A stretch of DNA of 64,000 bases from CAVPGP01 sp963704025 (lineage in GTDB: Bacteria; Actinomycetota; Thermoleophilia; Gaiellales; Gaiellaceae), in NCBI GenBank assembly GCA_963704025.1, contig CAVPGP010000002.1, positions 806,001 through 870,000 on the forward strand, written 5' to 3'. Of this stretch, positions 27,127-36,148 are shown piece after piece (the first letter of the stretch is position 1; each line of letters begins with the position of its first letter). A program made the translations under genes and the position numbers. Below the pieces are notes generated by a model that did not search any database, was not told the origin of the DNA, and was given only the letters and a program-made list of their open reading frames with translations.

Positions 27127-27166
27127 ATTGGCGCCGCGTCCGCTCTTGTGCGCTCGGATTCCGCCC

Positions 27167-27172
27167 TAGTAT
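27167..27172 (+). promoter_or_regulatory. Candidate -10 element for a leaderless kinase transcript
   Basis: TAGTAT lies six bases before the ATG at 27179, with a TTGTGC -35-like hexamer 15 bp upstream. This would start transcription at or next to the ATG, and no Shine-Dalgarno sequence is present. Confidence 0.4.
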
Positions 27173-27178
27173 TGAGCG

Positions 27179-29008
27179 ATGAGCGCTCTCGCGCCTGTCG
27201 CTCACCCCCGGAGCGACGGACTTTCGCACCACGCGACCCTGCGGTGGGCTCACGCCTGGCCGATCGCCGGCGCAGCGTGCCTCCTCGCAGCCGTGCTCGC
27301 GGGGCTGATCGTGGACTCGGACGTGCTGCTCAGGCCGGGGTGGTTCGCGCTCCTGATCGGCTGGACCATCATCGCCTTCGCGGCCGCCGGGCTCCTCTGG
27401 CTCCGGCGACGGCCGGCGAGCCGCGTCGGCCTGCTGCTCCTCCTGCTCACCGGCCTCCTGGCGATCGCCGGGCTGCAGGGCTCGTCGTCGTCGCTTCTCT
27501 TCTCGCTCGGGGTGCTCGCCGACGCTCCGGCCGTGCTGCTCGTCTTCTACGTGCTGCTCGCATTCCCGTCGGCTCGTCTGAACCGGGTCGGCCTCGCCGC
27601 GATCGCGATCCTGGCCGCGGCGATCGCGGTCGGCTTCATCCCCTGGTACTTCCTCTCGGAGAACATCGGCGGCGCAACCCCGCTGGCGCGCTGCGCCGCG
27701 GGCTGCCCGACCAACGCGCTGGCGATCGTCGACCGCCCCGACATCGCCGGGCATTTCGTCACCGCCGAGGAGATCCTCCGCGTGGCGGCGGCGCTCGCCG
27801 TCCTGGGAGTCTTCGTCGGTCGCATGGCGACCGTAAGCCGGCCACGGCGCCGCCTGCTCGCGCCGGTCTACGTGGCGGGAGCGGTCTGGATCGTTCCGTT
27901 CGGGCTGTATGGCGCCATGCGGTATCTCGTCGTCACGGACGAGCAGGTGTGGGACACGGTCGGCTGGGTCCTGACGGCAGCCCGGGTGGCGCTGCCGCTC
28001 GCCTTCGTGCTCTCGCTCCTGCTCGCGCAGCTGTTCGCGGGCGCGTCGCTGACGAGGATGATGCAGCGTCTCCGCTTCCGGCCCAAGGGGCGCGAGCTCG
28101 AGCGCGTCGTCCAAGACGCGCTCGGCGACCCGTCGCTCGAGCTTGCGATCTGGCAGGGGTCACGGGAGGAGTGGCTCGACTCGGCCGGTGAGGAGACGAC
28201 GCTGCAGGACGCGCCCGGACGGCGCTGGCACGTGATCCAGGGAGAGGGCCGGCCGCTGGCGGCGATGCGGTACGACAACGCGCTCGACAACGATCCCGAG
28301 CTCGTCGACGCCGCCGCGACGGCCGTGCTGCTGACGCTGGACGGGGTCCGGCTCGACGCCGACCTCCGCCGGGCCGTCGCCGACCTCCAGGACACCCGCG
28401 CGCGGCTCGCGACGGCGGGGGACGAAGAGCGGCGCAAGCTCGCCCGTAACCTCCACGACAGCGCGCAGCAGCAGCTGATCGCGCTCCGAATCCACCTCAG
28501 CCTCGCGCAGGACCGGACGAGCCGGCACCCGGGAGAGGCCGGTGCAGCCCTCGAGGTGCTCGGGCACGAGCTCGACGACGCCCTGGACGAGGTGCGGACG
28601 ATCGCCAACGACATGTATCCGCCGCTCCTCCGCGACGCCGGCATCGGCCCCGCCCTCGCCCAGGCGGTGCGGAAGAGCCCGAACGCGCGGCTGACCCGTG
28701 TCGGCGCGGAGCGTTACCCCGAGGAGATCGAGGCGGCCGTCTACTTCGCCGCGCTGGAGGCGCTCCAGAATGCGTCGAAGCACAGCGGCCTCAAGTCCGA
28801 GATCGCGGTCGCGATCTGGGAGGGCGCGGGCGAGGTGCGCTTCGAGGTCCGGGACGACGGCGTCGGCTTCGAGCCCGAGAACGTCGAGGCCGGCAGCGGG
28901 CTCGCGAGCATGACGGATCGGATCGAGTCGGTCGGCGGGACGGTCGACATCGTCTCGCGGCCGGGCGCGGGCGCCACGGTCCGCGGCCGCGTTCCCGTCG
29001 GCTCCTGA
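27179..29008 (+). CDS. Membrane sensor histidine kinase, HisKA_3 (NarL-partner) type
   Basis: A 609-residue kinase. About eight membrane helices occupy residues 25-290, followed by a GAF-like linker (SLELAIWQGSREEW). The phospho-acceptor His lies in DEERRKLARNLHDSAQQQLIA; the ATPase has EALQNASKHS (N-box), DDGVGF and GSGLASMTDRIESVGG (G boxes). Gly-Gly-Ala-Thr-Pro-Leu-Ala-Arg-Cys between helices may be an external loop. It pairs with the divergent response regulator. The signal is unknown. Confidence 0.9.
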   Translation: MSALAPVAHPRSDGLSHHATLRWAHAWPIAGAACLLAAVLAGLIVDSDVLLRPGWFALLIGWTIIAFAAAGLLWLRRRPASRVGLLLLLLTGLLAIAGLQGSSSSLLFSLGVLADAPAVLLVFYVLLAFPSARLNRVGLAAIAILAAAIAVGFIPWYFLSENIGGATPLARCAAGCPTNALAIVDRPDIAGHFVTAEEILRVAAALAVLGVFVGRMATVSRPRRRLLAPVYVAGAVWIVPFGLYGAMRYLVVTDEQVWDTVGWVLTAARVALPLAFVLSLLLAQLFAGASLTRMMQRLRFRPKGRELERVVQDALGDPSLELAIWQGSREEWLDSAGEETTLQDAPGRRWHVIQGEGRPLAAMRYDNALDNDPELVDAAATAVLLTLDGVRLDADLRRAVADLQDTRARLATAGDEERRKLARNLHDSAQQQLIALRIHLSLAQDRTSRHPGEAGAALEVLGHELDDALDEVRTIANDMYPPLLRDAGIGPALAQAVRKSPNARLTRVGAERYPEEIEAAVYFAALEALQNASKHSGLKSEIAVAIWEGAGEVRFEVRDDGVGFEPENVEAGSGLASMTDRIESVGGTVDIVSRPGAGATVRGRVPVGS

Positions 29009-29011
29009 GCG

Positions 29012-29557
29012 TCAGCTCGTGTACGGCGCGCAGGCGGGTGCGTCCGAGAACGCCTGCGTCAGCTTACCCTTGGCGTCGAGGTTCTTCAGCGACGTGAAGG
29101 CCGACGAGATCTGCTGCTGCATGGTCGCGAGCGTGCCGCTCACGCTCGACACCGCCGCCATGACGCCGCTGGCGCCCGAGACGTCGTTGATGGAGCCTTG
29201 GATCTGGTCGACGCCGTCCGAGAGGTCGCTCGAGAGCCCGTCGACAGTGGTCTTCGCCTGGTCGCCGGCGTCCGTGTCCGGCTTGCCGAGATCTTTCACG
29301 TCCCCTTCGAAGGTCTTCGTGGCGCTCTGAACGGAGTCCGCGGCGTCCTGGACGCCTGCCTTGCTGGGGTTCTGCTTCACGCTCTCGGTCGCGGCCTTGA
29401 CCGCGTCGGTCCAGGTCGTCACCGAGGAGCAGAGGCCGTTGGCCCAGTCAGACGCCGACTCGGGCGAGCTCGAGTCTCCGCCACACCCGGCCAGCAGGGC
29501 GACCGCCCCCGCGGCGAGAGCCGCCGCGACGGCGGAGAGCGAGCCGTTCCGGGTCAT
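29012..29557 (-). CDS. Putative lipoprotein
   Basis: 181 residues. The N-terminus is a lipoprotein signal (SLSAVAAALAAGAVALLAGCGG, lipobox LLAGC). The mature part is almost wholly helical and polar, with one Cys in GLCSSVTTWTDAV and one near the end (APACAPY). The start ATG at 29557 overlaps the stop of the zinc-ribbon gene. A second lipoprotein of the same build, with Cys pairs at similar places, is at 36145-36714. The function is unknown. Confidence 0.75.
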   Translation of the reverse strand: MTRNGSLSAVAAALAAGAVALLAGCGGDSSSPESASDWANGLCSSVTTWTDAVKAATESVKQNPSKAGVQDAADSVQSATKTFEGDVKDLGKPDTDAGDQAKTTVDGLSSDLSDGVDQIQGSINDVSGASGVMAAVSSVSGTLATMQQQISSAFTSLKNLDAKGKLTQAFSDAPACAPYTS

Positions 29558-29733
29558 GCGCCCCCGCAGTGCGTGCAGGCCTTGCGCTCGATCAGCCGAC
29601 CGCACGACGGGCAGCGCCGCCCCGCTCCGCGGAGCTGGAGCCTTCCTGCCTTCAGCCCGAGGCGGCTCATGGCGACTCCGAGACCGGTGGTGACGGCAAG
29701 GACGAGTGCGAGTTGCGGGCTCAGATCGACCAT
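29554..29733 (-). CDS. Small membrane-anchored zinc-ribbon protein
   Basis: 59 residues: a short hydrophobic helix (LALVLAVTTGLGVAMSRLGL) and a C-terminal zinc ribbon, CPSCG-x6-CTHCGG. The frame extends to 29769, but ATG 29733 leaves the upstream operator intact. It is coupled to the lipoprotein gene by ATGA overlap. Confidence 0.65.
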   Translation of the reverse strand: MVDLSPQLALVLAVTTGLGVAMSRLGLKAGRLQLRGAGRRCPSCGRLIERKACTHCGGA

Positions 29734-29768
29734 GCAGCGAATGTCACCACGGCGCAGCAGCCGCCACA

Positions 29769-29785
29769 TCGTCCCGTCGGGATGA
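29769..29785. promoter_or_regulatory. Candidate regulon operator, site 3
   Basis: TCGTCC-N5-GGATGA, 35 bp upstream of the zinc-ribbon/lipoprotein pair. Read towards that gene it is GTTTCATCC-N5-GGACGATG, the fullest form of the motif. Confidence 0.55.
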
Positions 29786-29790
29786 AACGG

Positions 29791-30135
29791 TCAGACCGCC
29801 CCGGTCCCGGAGTCGCCGTTCGCCGCCTCGACGAGGAGCGTCAGCTGCTCGCGGCCGACCACCGTGACCGTGTCGCCCGCGTCGGCGCCCGCGACGCACC
29901 GCGCAGCCCAGATCTCCCCCGCCACCCGCACCTGCCCCAGGGGTCGGCACGGCGTGACCACGACCCCCTGCGTGCCGATCAGCGTCTCCGCGCCCGTGCG
30001 CACCCGGCGCCGCTTGACCGTGCGGTTCCAGAAGAGCAGCTCGCCGATCCCGAGGACGAGACACAGCGTGAACCCGACGAGATCCCACGGCGAGGGGAGG
30101 AGGAGCAGCAGGACGAAGGCGACGACGAAGAGCAC
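29791..30135 (-). CDS. NfeD-like membrane protein
   Basis: 114 residues: two N-terminal membrane helices (MLFVVAFVLLLLLPSPWDLVGFTLCLVLGIGE) and a C-terminal OB-fold domain (GAETLIGTQGVVVTPCRPLGQVRVAGEIWAAR, DTVTVVG). This is the short NfeD-1b type that usually works with stomatin-like proteins in membrane quality control; no partner is adjacent. GATACT at 30150-30155 fits a -10 element. Confidence 0.82.
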   Translation of the reverse strand: MLFVVAFVLLLLLPSPWDLVGFTLCLVLGIGELLFWNRTVKRRRVRTGAETLIGTQGVVVTPCRPLGQVRVAGEIWAARCVAGADAGDTVTVVGREQLTLLVEAANGDSGTGAV

Positions 30136-30177
30136 GGCTTGTGCGCCCGAGTATCCCCGAGTCCGGGTCGCGAGGGT

Positions 30178-30194
30178 TCATCCGCACGGGATGA
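30178..30194. promoter_or_regulatory. Candidate regulon operator, site 4 (perfect palindrome)
   Basis: TCATCC-GCACG-GGATGA, an exact inverted repeat placed almost midway between two divergent genes: 42 bp from the NfeD-like start and 43 bp from the CMD-like start. Confidence 0.6.
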
Positions 30195-30237
30195 TGCTTC
30201 GACGCCGCGGAACCGGTGGAATCGGAGCAGGATCCGC

Positions 30238-30618
30238 GTGCCAGACCATGAGCAGATTCTCCGCAAGCTCGCGATTCGCGACGACGCGTACGTAGCGTCG
30301 ATCATCGCCCAGGAGCACGAGAACGTCGAGGCTTCGAGCCTCGATCCGAAGACGCACGCGCTCGTCCGGATCGGCGCCCTGATCGCGATCGGCGCGGCGC
30401 CCGCCTCCTACATGTGGACCATCGAGGCGGCGGTCCGTCACGGTGCCACGATCGACGAGATCGTGGGGACGCTGATCGCGGTGCTGCCGGCCGTCGGGAC
30501 CGGCCGCGTCGTGGCGGCGGCTCCGAACCTCGGCCTGGCGGTCGGCTACGACGTCAGCCAGGCGCTGGAGCAGCTCGATCCGCCGTGGGTCGCGCCGCAC
30601 GGCGAGGTAGCCGGCTAG
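30238..30618 (+). CDS. Carboxymuconolactone decarboxylase-like protein without redox cysteines
   Basis: 126 residues with the AhpD/CMD helical fold pattern: LDPKTHALVRIGALIAIGAAPASYMWTIEAAVRHGATIDEIVGTLIAVLPAVGTGRVV. The CxxC-xxx-H motif of active AhpD-type members is absent (SYMW replaces it), so redox activity is unlikely. GTG 30238 follows GGAGCAGG. It is divergent from the NfeD gene with a shared operator. Confidence 0.75.
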   Translation: MPDHEQILRKLAIRDDAYVASIIAQEHENVEASSLDPKTHALVRIGALIAIGAAPASYMWTIEAAVRHGATIDEIVGTLIAVLPAVGTGRVVAAAPNLGLAVGYDVSQALEQLDPPWVAPHGEVAG

Positions 30619-30697
30619 GCTCGGTCGACCGGGGGCCGCACCTGATCAGGCCGGGGCCGGAGACTCACCGGGCCTGGGCCCGGGCGCCGGTGGCGGC

Positions 30698-30877
30698 TCA
30701 GGTCGAGCGTCGCACCGACCACGAGGAGCGGCCGAGGTCGCGCAGCCAGCGGGGCGGCGTGAAGTACGTCGACAGCTCCCTCAGCTGCTCATCGTCGAGG
30801 CGCACGATCTCGGCCTCGTCGACGACCGCGGCTCGATCACCGCCCGGTTCGTGGCGCCCGTGCTTCGGGAGGTTCAA
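30698..30877 (-). pseudogene. Possible N-terminal remnant of an AI-2E family transporter
   Basis: A 59-codon frame from TTG 30877 (preceded by GAGGAGGGG) reads an acidic linker, VVDEAEIVRLDDEQLRELS, then FTPPRWLRDLGRSSW, and stops. In actinobacterial AI-2E/PerM-like transporters a similar cytoplasmic segment with PRWLRD..R..W precedes the first membrane helix. Here no membrane helix follows in any frame, so it looks like a truncated remnant. The identification rests on a short match from memory and is weak. Confidence 0.35.
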
Positions 30878-30896
30878 CGCCCCTCCTCGCCGGGCC

Positions 30897-31616
30897 TCAC
30901 TGCGCGGCTACCGTCCGTGCCCGGTCCGAGCGGAGGATCACGACGCTGACACACGTCACCCAGAGTGGGAACAGCAGCACGACCGCCTCCACGTACGTGA
31001 CGCTGAACAGCAGCACGATCGCGGCCGCGTACCCGCCGAACACGAGCCAGCGGGGCATCGTGCTGCTCCGGAGCGCGATCGTCGAGACCACGATCATGAA
31101 GACTCCGGCCGCGCGAACCGCGCAGACGAACATGAGCGCATAGGCGAGCGAGCGCGAGAGGACGACCGTGTCCGGGGTGGGTGGAGGCTCGCCCTGGAAC
31201 TTGACCGCCGCGAGGGAGGCGCCGGCCGCCGCCGAGGAGCAGAAGAGCATCGCCACGAAGAGCAGGCCGCTGCCCACGAACACGGTCGAGAAGAAGCGAT
31301 CCTCCCGGTCGCCGATCCAGTTCCGGATCACTGCGATGAACCACAGAAACGCGATGCCGGAGAACGGGGCGAGGTACAGCCCCACGATGGCGACCCTGCC
31401 CGCGTCGTGCCCCAGATACCATGCGGCCACCTCCTGGGCGCTGCTGCCGGGCGCGGGGCGCTGGCGGAGCAGCAGCAGCGAGCTGACGAAGAGCGCCGCG
31501 AAGGCGATCCCCGCCAGGCCGGCCGCCCGCGGCGCCTCGAAGGCGGCCCGAACCGGCGACGGGACGCCGGCCGGCCGGCCGGCGTCCGCGTCCGGCCCGA
31601 TCACGGAAGCTCCCAT
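30897..31616 (-). CDS. Uncharacterised six-helix membrane protein
   Basis: 239 residues with about six hydrophobic segments: AGLAGIAFAALFVSSLLLLR, GLYLAPFSGIAFLWFIAVIRNWIGDREDRFF, TVFVGSGLLFVAMLFCSSAAAGAS and three more. The WFIAVIRNWIGDREDRFFSTVFVGSGLLF stretch recurs in actinobacterial hypothetical proteins. The function is unknown. The N-terminal 25 residues are low complexity. Confidence 0.72.
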   Translation of the reverse strand: MGASVIGPDADAGRPAGVPSPVRAAFEAPRAAGLAGIAFAALFVSSLLLLRQRPAPGSSAQEVAAWYLGHDAGRVAIVGLYLAPFSGIAFLWFIAVIRNWIGDREDRFFSTVFVGSGLLFVAMLFCSSAAAGASLAAVKFQGEPPPTPDTVVLSRSLAYALMFVCAVRAAGVFMIVVSTIALRSSTMPRWLVFGGYAAAIVLLFSVTYVEAVVLLFPLWVTCVSVVILRSDRARTVAAQ

Positions 31617-31646
31617 GTTTGTCTCCCGGTTCGGCCGGCAGGAGCC

Positions 31647-31856
31647 TTACGCCGACAGGTCGTCGTAGCGTTTGACGTCTCGTCGGTCGATCAGCCAGGC
31701 GACGAACCCGAAGACGAGGAAGACGAAGAGGAGCGCGCCCAGCGCACCCCACGCCTCCCAGGCCGCGCCGACGATCAGGAAGACGAGCAATACCCCGATG
31801 CCGCCGAGAATGCAGACGCCGATGAGTCCGAGCCAGAACTTTCCTCCGAGCTCCAT
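31647..31856 (-). CDS. Small two-helix membrane protein
   Basis: 69 residues: two hydrophobic helices (FWLGLIGVCILGGIGVLLVFLIVG, ALGALLFVFLVFGFVAWLI) joined by AAWEAWG, and a charged tail (DRRDVKRYDDLSA). AAAGGA lies five bases before the ATG. It has an operator copy 70 bp upstream. Confidence 0.72.
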   Translation of the reverse strand: MELGGKFWLGLIGVCILGGIGVLLVFLIVGAAWEAWGALGALLFVFLVFGFVAWLIDRRDVKRYDDLSA

Positions 31857-31926
31857 GGTGATCCTTTCGTCGGATGGCGCCGCCCGGGCGCCAACCTATC
31901 CTCCGCGGCTCGTGACCTCAGCGGCA

Positions 31927-31943
31927 TCGTCCGGAACGGATGA
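31927..31943. promoter_or_regulatory. Candidate regulon operator, site 5
   Basis: TCGTCC-N5-GGATGA, 70 bp upstream of the small two-helix membrane protein. In minus orientation it reads GATTCATCC-N5-GGACGATG. Confidence 0.55.
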
Positions 31944-31979
31944 ATCGAGCGTCCGCGATCCTGCAGCGATGCGGCATTC

Positions 31980-33032
31980 TCACGCGGCCGCCGGACGGTG
32001 GCGGCGGAACGTCGCGGCGGCGATGGCGCCGAGTATGAGCGTCGGCACCATCGTCAGGAACCGGAACATCAGCACGGCGGCCACGACGCCGGCGTTGTTG
32101 CCGCCGAAGCCGACGAGGGCGCTCGTCAGGCCGAGCTCGACGACGCCGATCCCGCCGGGCGTGATCGGGATCGAGGCGATGATCCGCACGAGCGCCCAGG
32201 CGGCGAAGGCCTCGACTGCGCTCACCTGCGTCGCCGGGACGTTGAGCGCCCGCAGGGAGACCAGCAGGACGAGGAACACCGTCAGGCTGCCGAAGAGCGA
32301 GGCTGCCGTCAGCAGGTGCCAGCGGCGCGCGACGAAGTCGCCCGCGTCCTCGCGGAAGCGCTCGAAGCTGCCGCCGTCCCAGGCGACCGGCCCGCGGTGC
32401 GCCTTCGCGAGGAGCCAGTCGGCGACGCGGGCCGCCAGATCTCCGACGTCGCGCGCCAGGTTGTCGCTGACCAGGGCGACGACGAAGGCGCTCACGACGA
32501 TGCCGAGCACCGCGGCACCGATGAACGCGGGCAGCGCCAGCAGCCTCGTGTCATCTCCGTGCACGGCGAGCAGGAAGACCGCGACGATGGGGAACGAGAG
32601 GTTGAGAAACTGGTTCCAGAGGCTCGTGAGCGTCACGGCCCGCGTCACGTCGCGCGCCATGAACCCCCAGCTCCGCAGGATCGCGAACGAGCTCGCCGCC
32701 CCGGCCGCAGGCCCGCCCGGCACGACGATCGAGATCGCCGTCGCGGACTGCGTCACCTCCAGCGCCTGGATGAACGAGAGGCCGGGCAGCGCCACCATCC
32801 AGGGCGGCGCGAAGCTCGCGACGTTGATCGCCGTGACGACGACGAGGGCGACGATCCACGGCCAGGAGAGCTGCTTGAGGACGGCCCAGACGTCACGGTA
32901 GTCCGCGATCTTGGGCAGGAAGAAGACGAACGTGACGACGACGAACGCAATGCCCAGGCCGCCCAGGCCGAGCTTCCAACGTGAACGGCCTCCGCCTCCG
33001 CCGCTCTCCGCAGCCTGCGCCGGCACGGTCAC
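31980..33032 (-). CDS. UPF0104 / lysylphosphatidylglycerol synthase TM-like membrane protein (A)
   Basis: 350 residues, about eight membrane helices: YRDVWAVLKQLSWPWIVALVVVTAINVASFAPPWMVALPGLSF, ISIVVPGGPAAGAASSFAILRSWGF and the C-terminal SIPITPGGIGVVELGLTSALVGFGG. The PGG..G..E motif is the mark of the MprF flippase-like (UPF0104) family. Its neighbours are a holin/phosphatase fusion and a second UPF0104 protein, which suggests a joint role in moving or trimming a membrane lipid or glycopolymer. Confidence 0.82.
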   Translation of the reverse strand: MTVPAQAAESGGGGGRSRWKLGLGGLGIAFVVVTFVFFLPKIADYRDVWAVLKQLSWPWIVALVVVTAINVASFAPPWMVALPGLSFIQALEVTQSATAISIVVPGGPAAGAASSFAILRSWGFMARDVTRAVTLTSLWNQFLNLSFPIVAVFLLAVHGDDTRLLALPAFIGAAVLGIVVSAFVVALVSDNLARDVGDLAARVADWLLAKAHRGPVAWDGGSFERFREDAGDFVARRWHLLTAASLFGSLTVFLVLLVSLRALNVPATQVSAVEAFAAWALVRIIASIPITPGGIGVVELGLTSALVGFGGNNAGVVAAVLMFRFLTMVPTLILGAIAAATFRRHRPAAA

Positions 33033-33041
33033 GGCGCCGGC

Positions 33042-35042
33042 TTAGTCGCCGCTCGCGGCGACCGCGACCTCGGCGGCCGCGGCGGCCTCTCCCGGCTGCT
33101 GCAGGCGCTCGCGCCAGCCGAGCAGGATCCCGTGCACCTGCGCGGCCCCGACGATCGGCGCCTCGGGGACCGGCAGCGAGGTCGGATGCAGGATGAACGG
33201 CCGCGTCTGCGGTCCGCCCATGCCGCCGTGGAACGAGATCAGCTCCTCGAACGCACAGCCCTCGTTGAGCTGCGCGTCGTAGAAGCTGTTGACCATGATG
33301 TCGGCGACGTGCGGGAAGCCGTCCGTGCGCCTCAGGTGCTCCGCCGCGTTCGGCGAGAACGGCGCCAGCGGATCCTCGCCCTCGACCCGGCCCTCCGCGA
33401 GGTAGTTGGCCCCCCGCGCTCCGAGCGCCACGGCCCCGTGCTCGCCCGAGCGGACGAGCAGGAAGCCGACATGAGGGTGCTCGCGCAAGGCGGTGATGAG
33501 CGCCGGGTGGCGCTCATCGATCTCCTCGAGCGTCAGGCGGCGGGGCTCGTCCATCAGGTAGACGAGCCCGAGGTTGCCGGAGCCGAGGACGATCGCGCCC
33601 TCCGCCGCAACGGTGTCCTTCGTCTCGTCGCCGGGAGTGCGGCCGGTCGCCTCGCCGACGGCCTGCCCGACCAGCGAGTTGACCTCGTCCCCGGCGGCGA
33701 GCGAGGTCGCGGAGCCGCTCGCGAGCGAGCGCTCGACCAGCTCGTGGAGGCCGTAGCCGTTCCGCTGCTTGAAGGTCGCTCCCTGCGTCTGGCCGTGGTC
33801 CGAGAGCACCACGATCTCGTACGGCCGAGGCGCGTATCGTCGCGCGCGCGAGATGCGGGCGAACTGCTGGTCGAGCTTCCGCAGGGCCTCCAGCGTGTCC
33901 GCTCGCTCGAGGCCCGAGTGGTGCGCGACCTCGTCATAGCTCGAGAAGGTCGCGTAGATCGCAGGTCGGCCCTTCATCATGTCTGAGAGGACGCCGTAGA
34001 CGATCAGGTCGCGGACGATGACGCACAGCGCCCCCCGCATCAGCGGGTAGATCCCGCCGCGGTGGCCGCGGGGCCGGATGTCGCGGCGGCGCGCCCGCGA
34101 GGACGCCGACAGCTCGAGGATCACCTCCCACGCGAAGAGCACGAGCGCCCGCGTGACGTTGAAGCCGTTGGCGAGGAACGCGCGGTAGCCCGGGTTGGCG
34201 CTCCGCTCCTCGTTGATCCGGCTCACCGTCAGGATCACATAGTCGGCCTCGCCCGAAAGCAGGTTGCCGCGGCTCGCTCCGCCGTCGCGGAGCAGCCCGA
34301 TCCCGGTCGCATGGCGACGTTCGATCTCCGCGCAGTCCGGTGGCTTCGAGCACGTCATCATCGTGCCGGTCTCCTTCTCGACCCAGCGGAACGCCGGGAT
34401 GTCCTCGTTCGAGCCGAGCAGGATCCCGGCCTGGCTCGCACCGGTCTGCGAGGAGAGGTCGGTCTCCCACTCCGTCAGGACGTGCGAGCCGTCGGCCGCC
34501 CAGCGCGCGAGCTCGGGCGCGCTGCCGTCCTGCATCGCCCTCCGGAGCACCGGCAGCGCGAGGCCGTCGATCTCGAGGAACACGATGCCCGGCACGTCCG
34601 TCCGCACCTGCCCGCCGGAGCGCCGCGCGATGCGGCTGATCACGCGCAGGGTGTACGTGTCGTCGTCGTTCGTCCCCAGCACGGCGTCGAAGGCGACCGA
34701 GGCAGCCGACGCGACGAGGGCGGCGAGCAGCGCCCAGCCGAAGGCGTCGACGCTGATCGTGTTCGAGAACCGCGCGACGAGCTCGAACATGAGCGCGTCG
34801 ACCACGAGCACGAGCAGGAAGCCGAGCGGCAGCGTGAAGGGCAGGCGCAGGGCCGCGATGATGGGCGGCAGCAGCGCGTTCAGCACCGCGATCGCAGCCG
34901 AGGCGATGATCGCCCCTGCCCAGCCCTCGACCGAGACTCCCGGCACGATCCACGCCGCGAAGAGGAGCGACAGGGACGCGACGAACCAGCTCAGGAGCAG
35001 GTGCAGCGGCCGGATGCGGAGCTTCTCGGGGCCTATGGTCAC
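33042..35042 (-). CDS. Fusion of a phage holin IV-like membrane domain and an alkaline phosphatase superfamily domain
   Basis: 666 residues. Residues about 10-125 form four membrane helices of the mycobacterial phage holin (DUF/holin IV) type: LLLSWFVASLSLLFAAWIVPGV, GAIIASAAIAVLNALLPPIIAALRLPFTLPLGFLLVLVVDALMF. Residues 150-640 are a phosphatase-superfamily domain: GIVFLEIDGLALPVL, SSQTGASQAGILLGS (nucleophile loop), EIVVLSDHGQTQGATF (metal ligands Asp-His) and SFHGGMGGPQTRPFI (last His). The enzyme face would be on one side of the membrane near the helices. ATGA overlap with the upstream UPF0104 gene. The substrate is unknown. Confidence 0.83.
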   Translation of the reverse strand: MTIGPEKLRIRPLHLLLSWFVASLSLLFAAWIVPGVSVEGWAGAIIASAAIAVLNALLPPIIAALRLPFTLPLGFLLVLVVDALMFELVARFSNTISVDAFGWALLAALVASAASVAFDAVLGTNDDDTYTLRVISRIARRSGGQVRTDVPGIVFLEIDGLALPVLRRAMQDGSAPELARWAADGSHVLTEWETDLSSQTGASQAGILLGSNEDIPAFRWVEKETGTMMTCSKPPDCAEIERRHATGIGLLRDGGASRGNLLSGEADYVILTVSRINEERSANPGYRAFLANGFNVTRALVLFAWEVILELSASSRARRRDIRPRGHRGGIYPLMRGALCVIVRDLIVYGVLSDMMKGRPAIYATFSSYDEVAHHSGLERADTLEALRKLDQQFARISRARRYAPRPYEIVVLSDHGQTQGATFKQRNGYGLHELVERSLASGSATSLAAGDEVNSLVGQAVGEATGRTPGDETKDTVAAEGAIVLGSGNLGLVYLMDEPRRLTLEEIDERHPALITALREHPHVGFLLVRSGEHGAVALGARGANYLAEGRVEGEDPLAPFSPNAAEHLRRTDGFPHVADIMVNSFYDAQLNEGCAFEELISFHGGMGGPQTRPFILHPTSLPVPEAPIVGAAQVHGILLGWRERLQQPGEAAAAAEVAVAASGD

Positions 35043-36148
35043 TGCGCGGCCTCCTCGCCCTCCTGCCGCTTAGCCGCCTTCTTCGCCGCCCGCTGCGCCT
35101 TCTGCTCCGCGACCCTGGTCTTCGCATCGGCGTACGACCCCCCGACGAGCAGCTTGCCCCCGGTCCAGCCGAATGCCCAGACGACGAGCAGAGTCCCGAA
35201 GAGGACGTTCCATGCAGTCACGATCACCTGCTGACCGATCGAATACGCGGTCGCGGTCGCGGTGTCGGTGACGCTGTTCAGCGACGCGACGTTGACGGCC
35301 TGGTTGATCCCGACCCCGCCCGGCGTCGCCGACACGGTGTTCGCGAGCGAGTTCCCGCCTACGACCGAAATGACGGTGTGGAAGGTGACCGGAATCCCGT
35401 AGGCGCCGAGGAACACCGCAATCACGCAGAGCTTCGCGATCCAGGCGCCGAACGACGGGAGCACGACCTTGATGAAGTAGTCCCGCGGCCGGGCGAGGAT
35501 CGCGCCGCCCTGCTTCGCCTGCTCCCAGAGGCCCTTCAGCCTGTTCCAGAAGATGCGGCAGAGCAGCACCACGAGAAAGGCGCCGCCGAGGATCACCAAG
35601 ACGGCGAGCCCCCGGTGGTCGTCGAACCAGCCGAGCTGGAGCGAGAACGATCCGGGCACGGACAGGAAGAGGTAGAGGTAGACCGCGGTCCCGATGACCG
35701 TGAAGAAGATCTTCTGGACGACCATGCCGCCGAGCACGCCGGTGAACGTCGCTCCTGCGATCAGGGCCGTGAACATCAGCAGCGAGGTGAACGTGCCGAT
35801 GTTGGCCGGCAGGAAGCCGTTCAGGGCGACGCCGGCCGCGTACGCCGCGAGGATGGAGCGGTACCTGATCTCCGCTTTCGGATAGGCGGCGGCGAGGATG
35901 TAGTACCACGCGAGCGCCGTCAGCATCGTCTGAACGGTCTGGAACGCCAGCCCCACCACGATCGACTGGACGGAGACCTCTTTCATGGTGTCCCACAGCT
36001 CCGCGAGCCAGCCGGTGACATCGACGCCGATGAGATTGAGGACGACGACGACGACGAAGGTCCCGAGCAGCCACGCGCCGACCTTCACGAGCCGCCGCTT
36101 CCGCGAGTGGTCGTTGAAGGGGGTGACCGCTTCGACCGCGGCGCTCAC
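35039..36148 (-). CDS. UPF0104 / lysylphosphatidylglycerol synthase TM-like membrane protein (B)
   Basis: 369 residues, about eight helices. Family marks are AAYAAGVALNGFLPANIGTFTSLLMF and TVSATPGGVGINQAVNVASLNS, with an unusual NQA where E-x(2-3) is typical. A basic, Lys/Ala-rich C-terminal tail (RVAEQKAQRAAKKAAKRQE) would lie on the cytoplasmic side. It is coupled on both sides (ATGA) to the lipoprotein and the phosphatase fusion. Confidence 0.8.
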   Translation of the reverse strand: MSAAVEAVTPFNDHSRKRRLVKVGAWLLGTFVVVVVLNLIGVDVTGWLAELWDTMKEVSVQSIVVGLAFQTVQTMLTALAWYYILAAAYPKAEIRYRSILAAYAAGVALNGFLPANIGTFTSLLMFTALIAGATFTGVLGGMVVQKIFFTVIGTAVYLYLFLSVPGSFSLQLGWFDDHRGLAVLVILGGAFLVVLLCRIFWNRLKGLWEQAKQGGAILARPRDYFIKVVLPSFGAWIAKLCVIAVFLGAYGIPVTFHTVISVVGGNSLANTVSATPGGVGINQAVNVASLNSVTDTATATAYSIGQQVIVTAWNVLFGTLLVVWAFGWTGGKLLVGGSYADAKTRVAEQKAQRAAKKAAKRQEGEEAAQ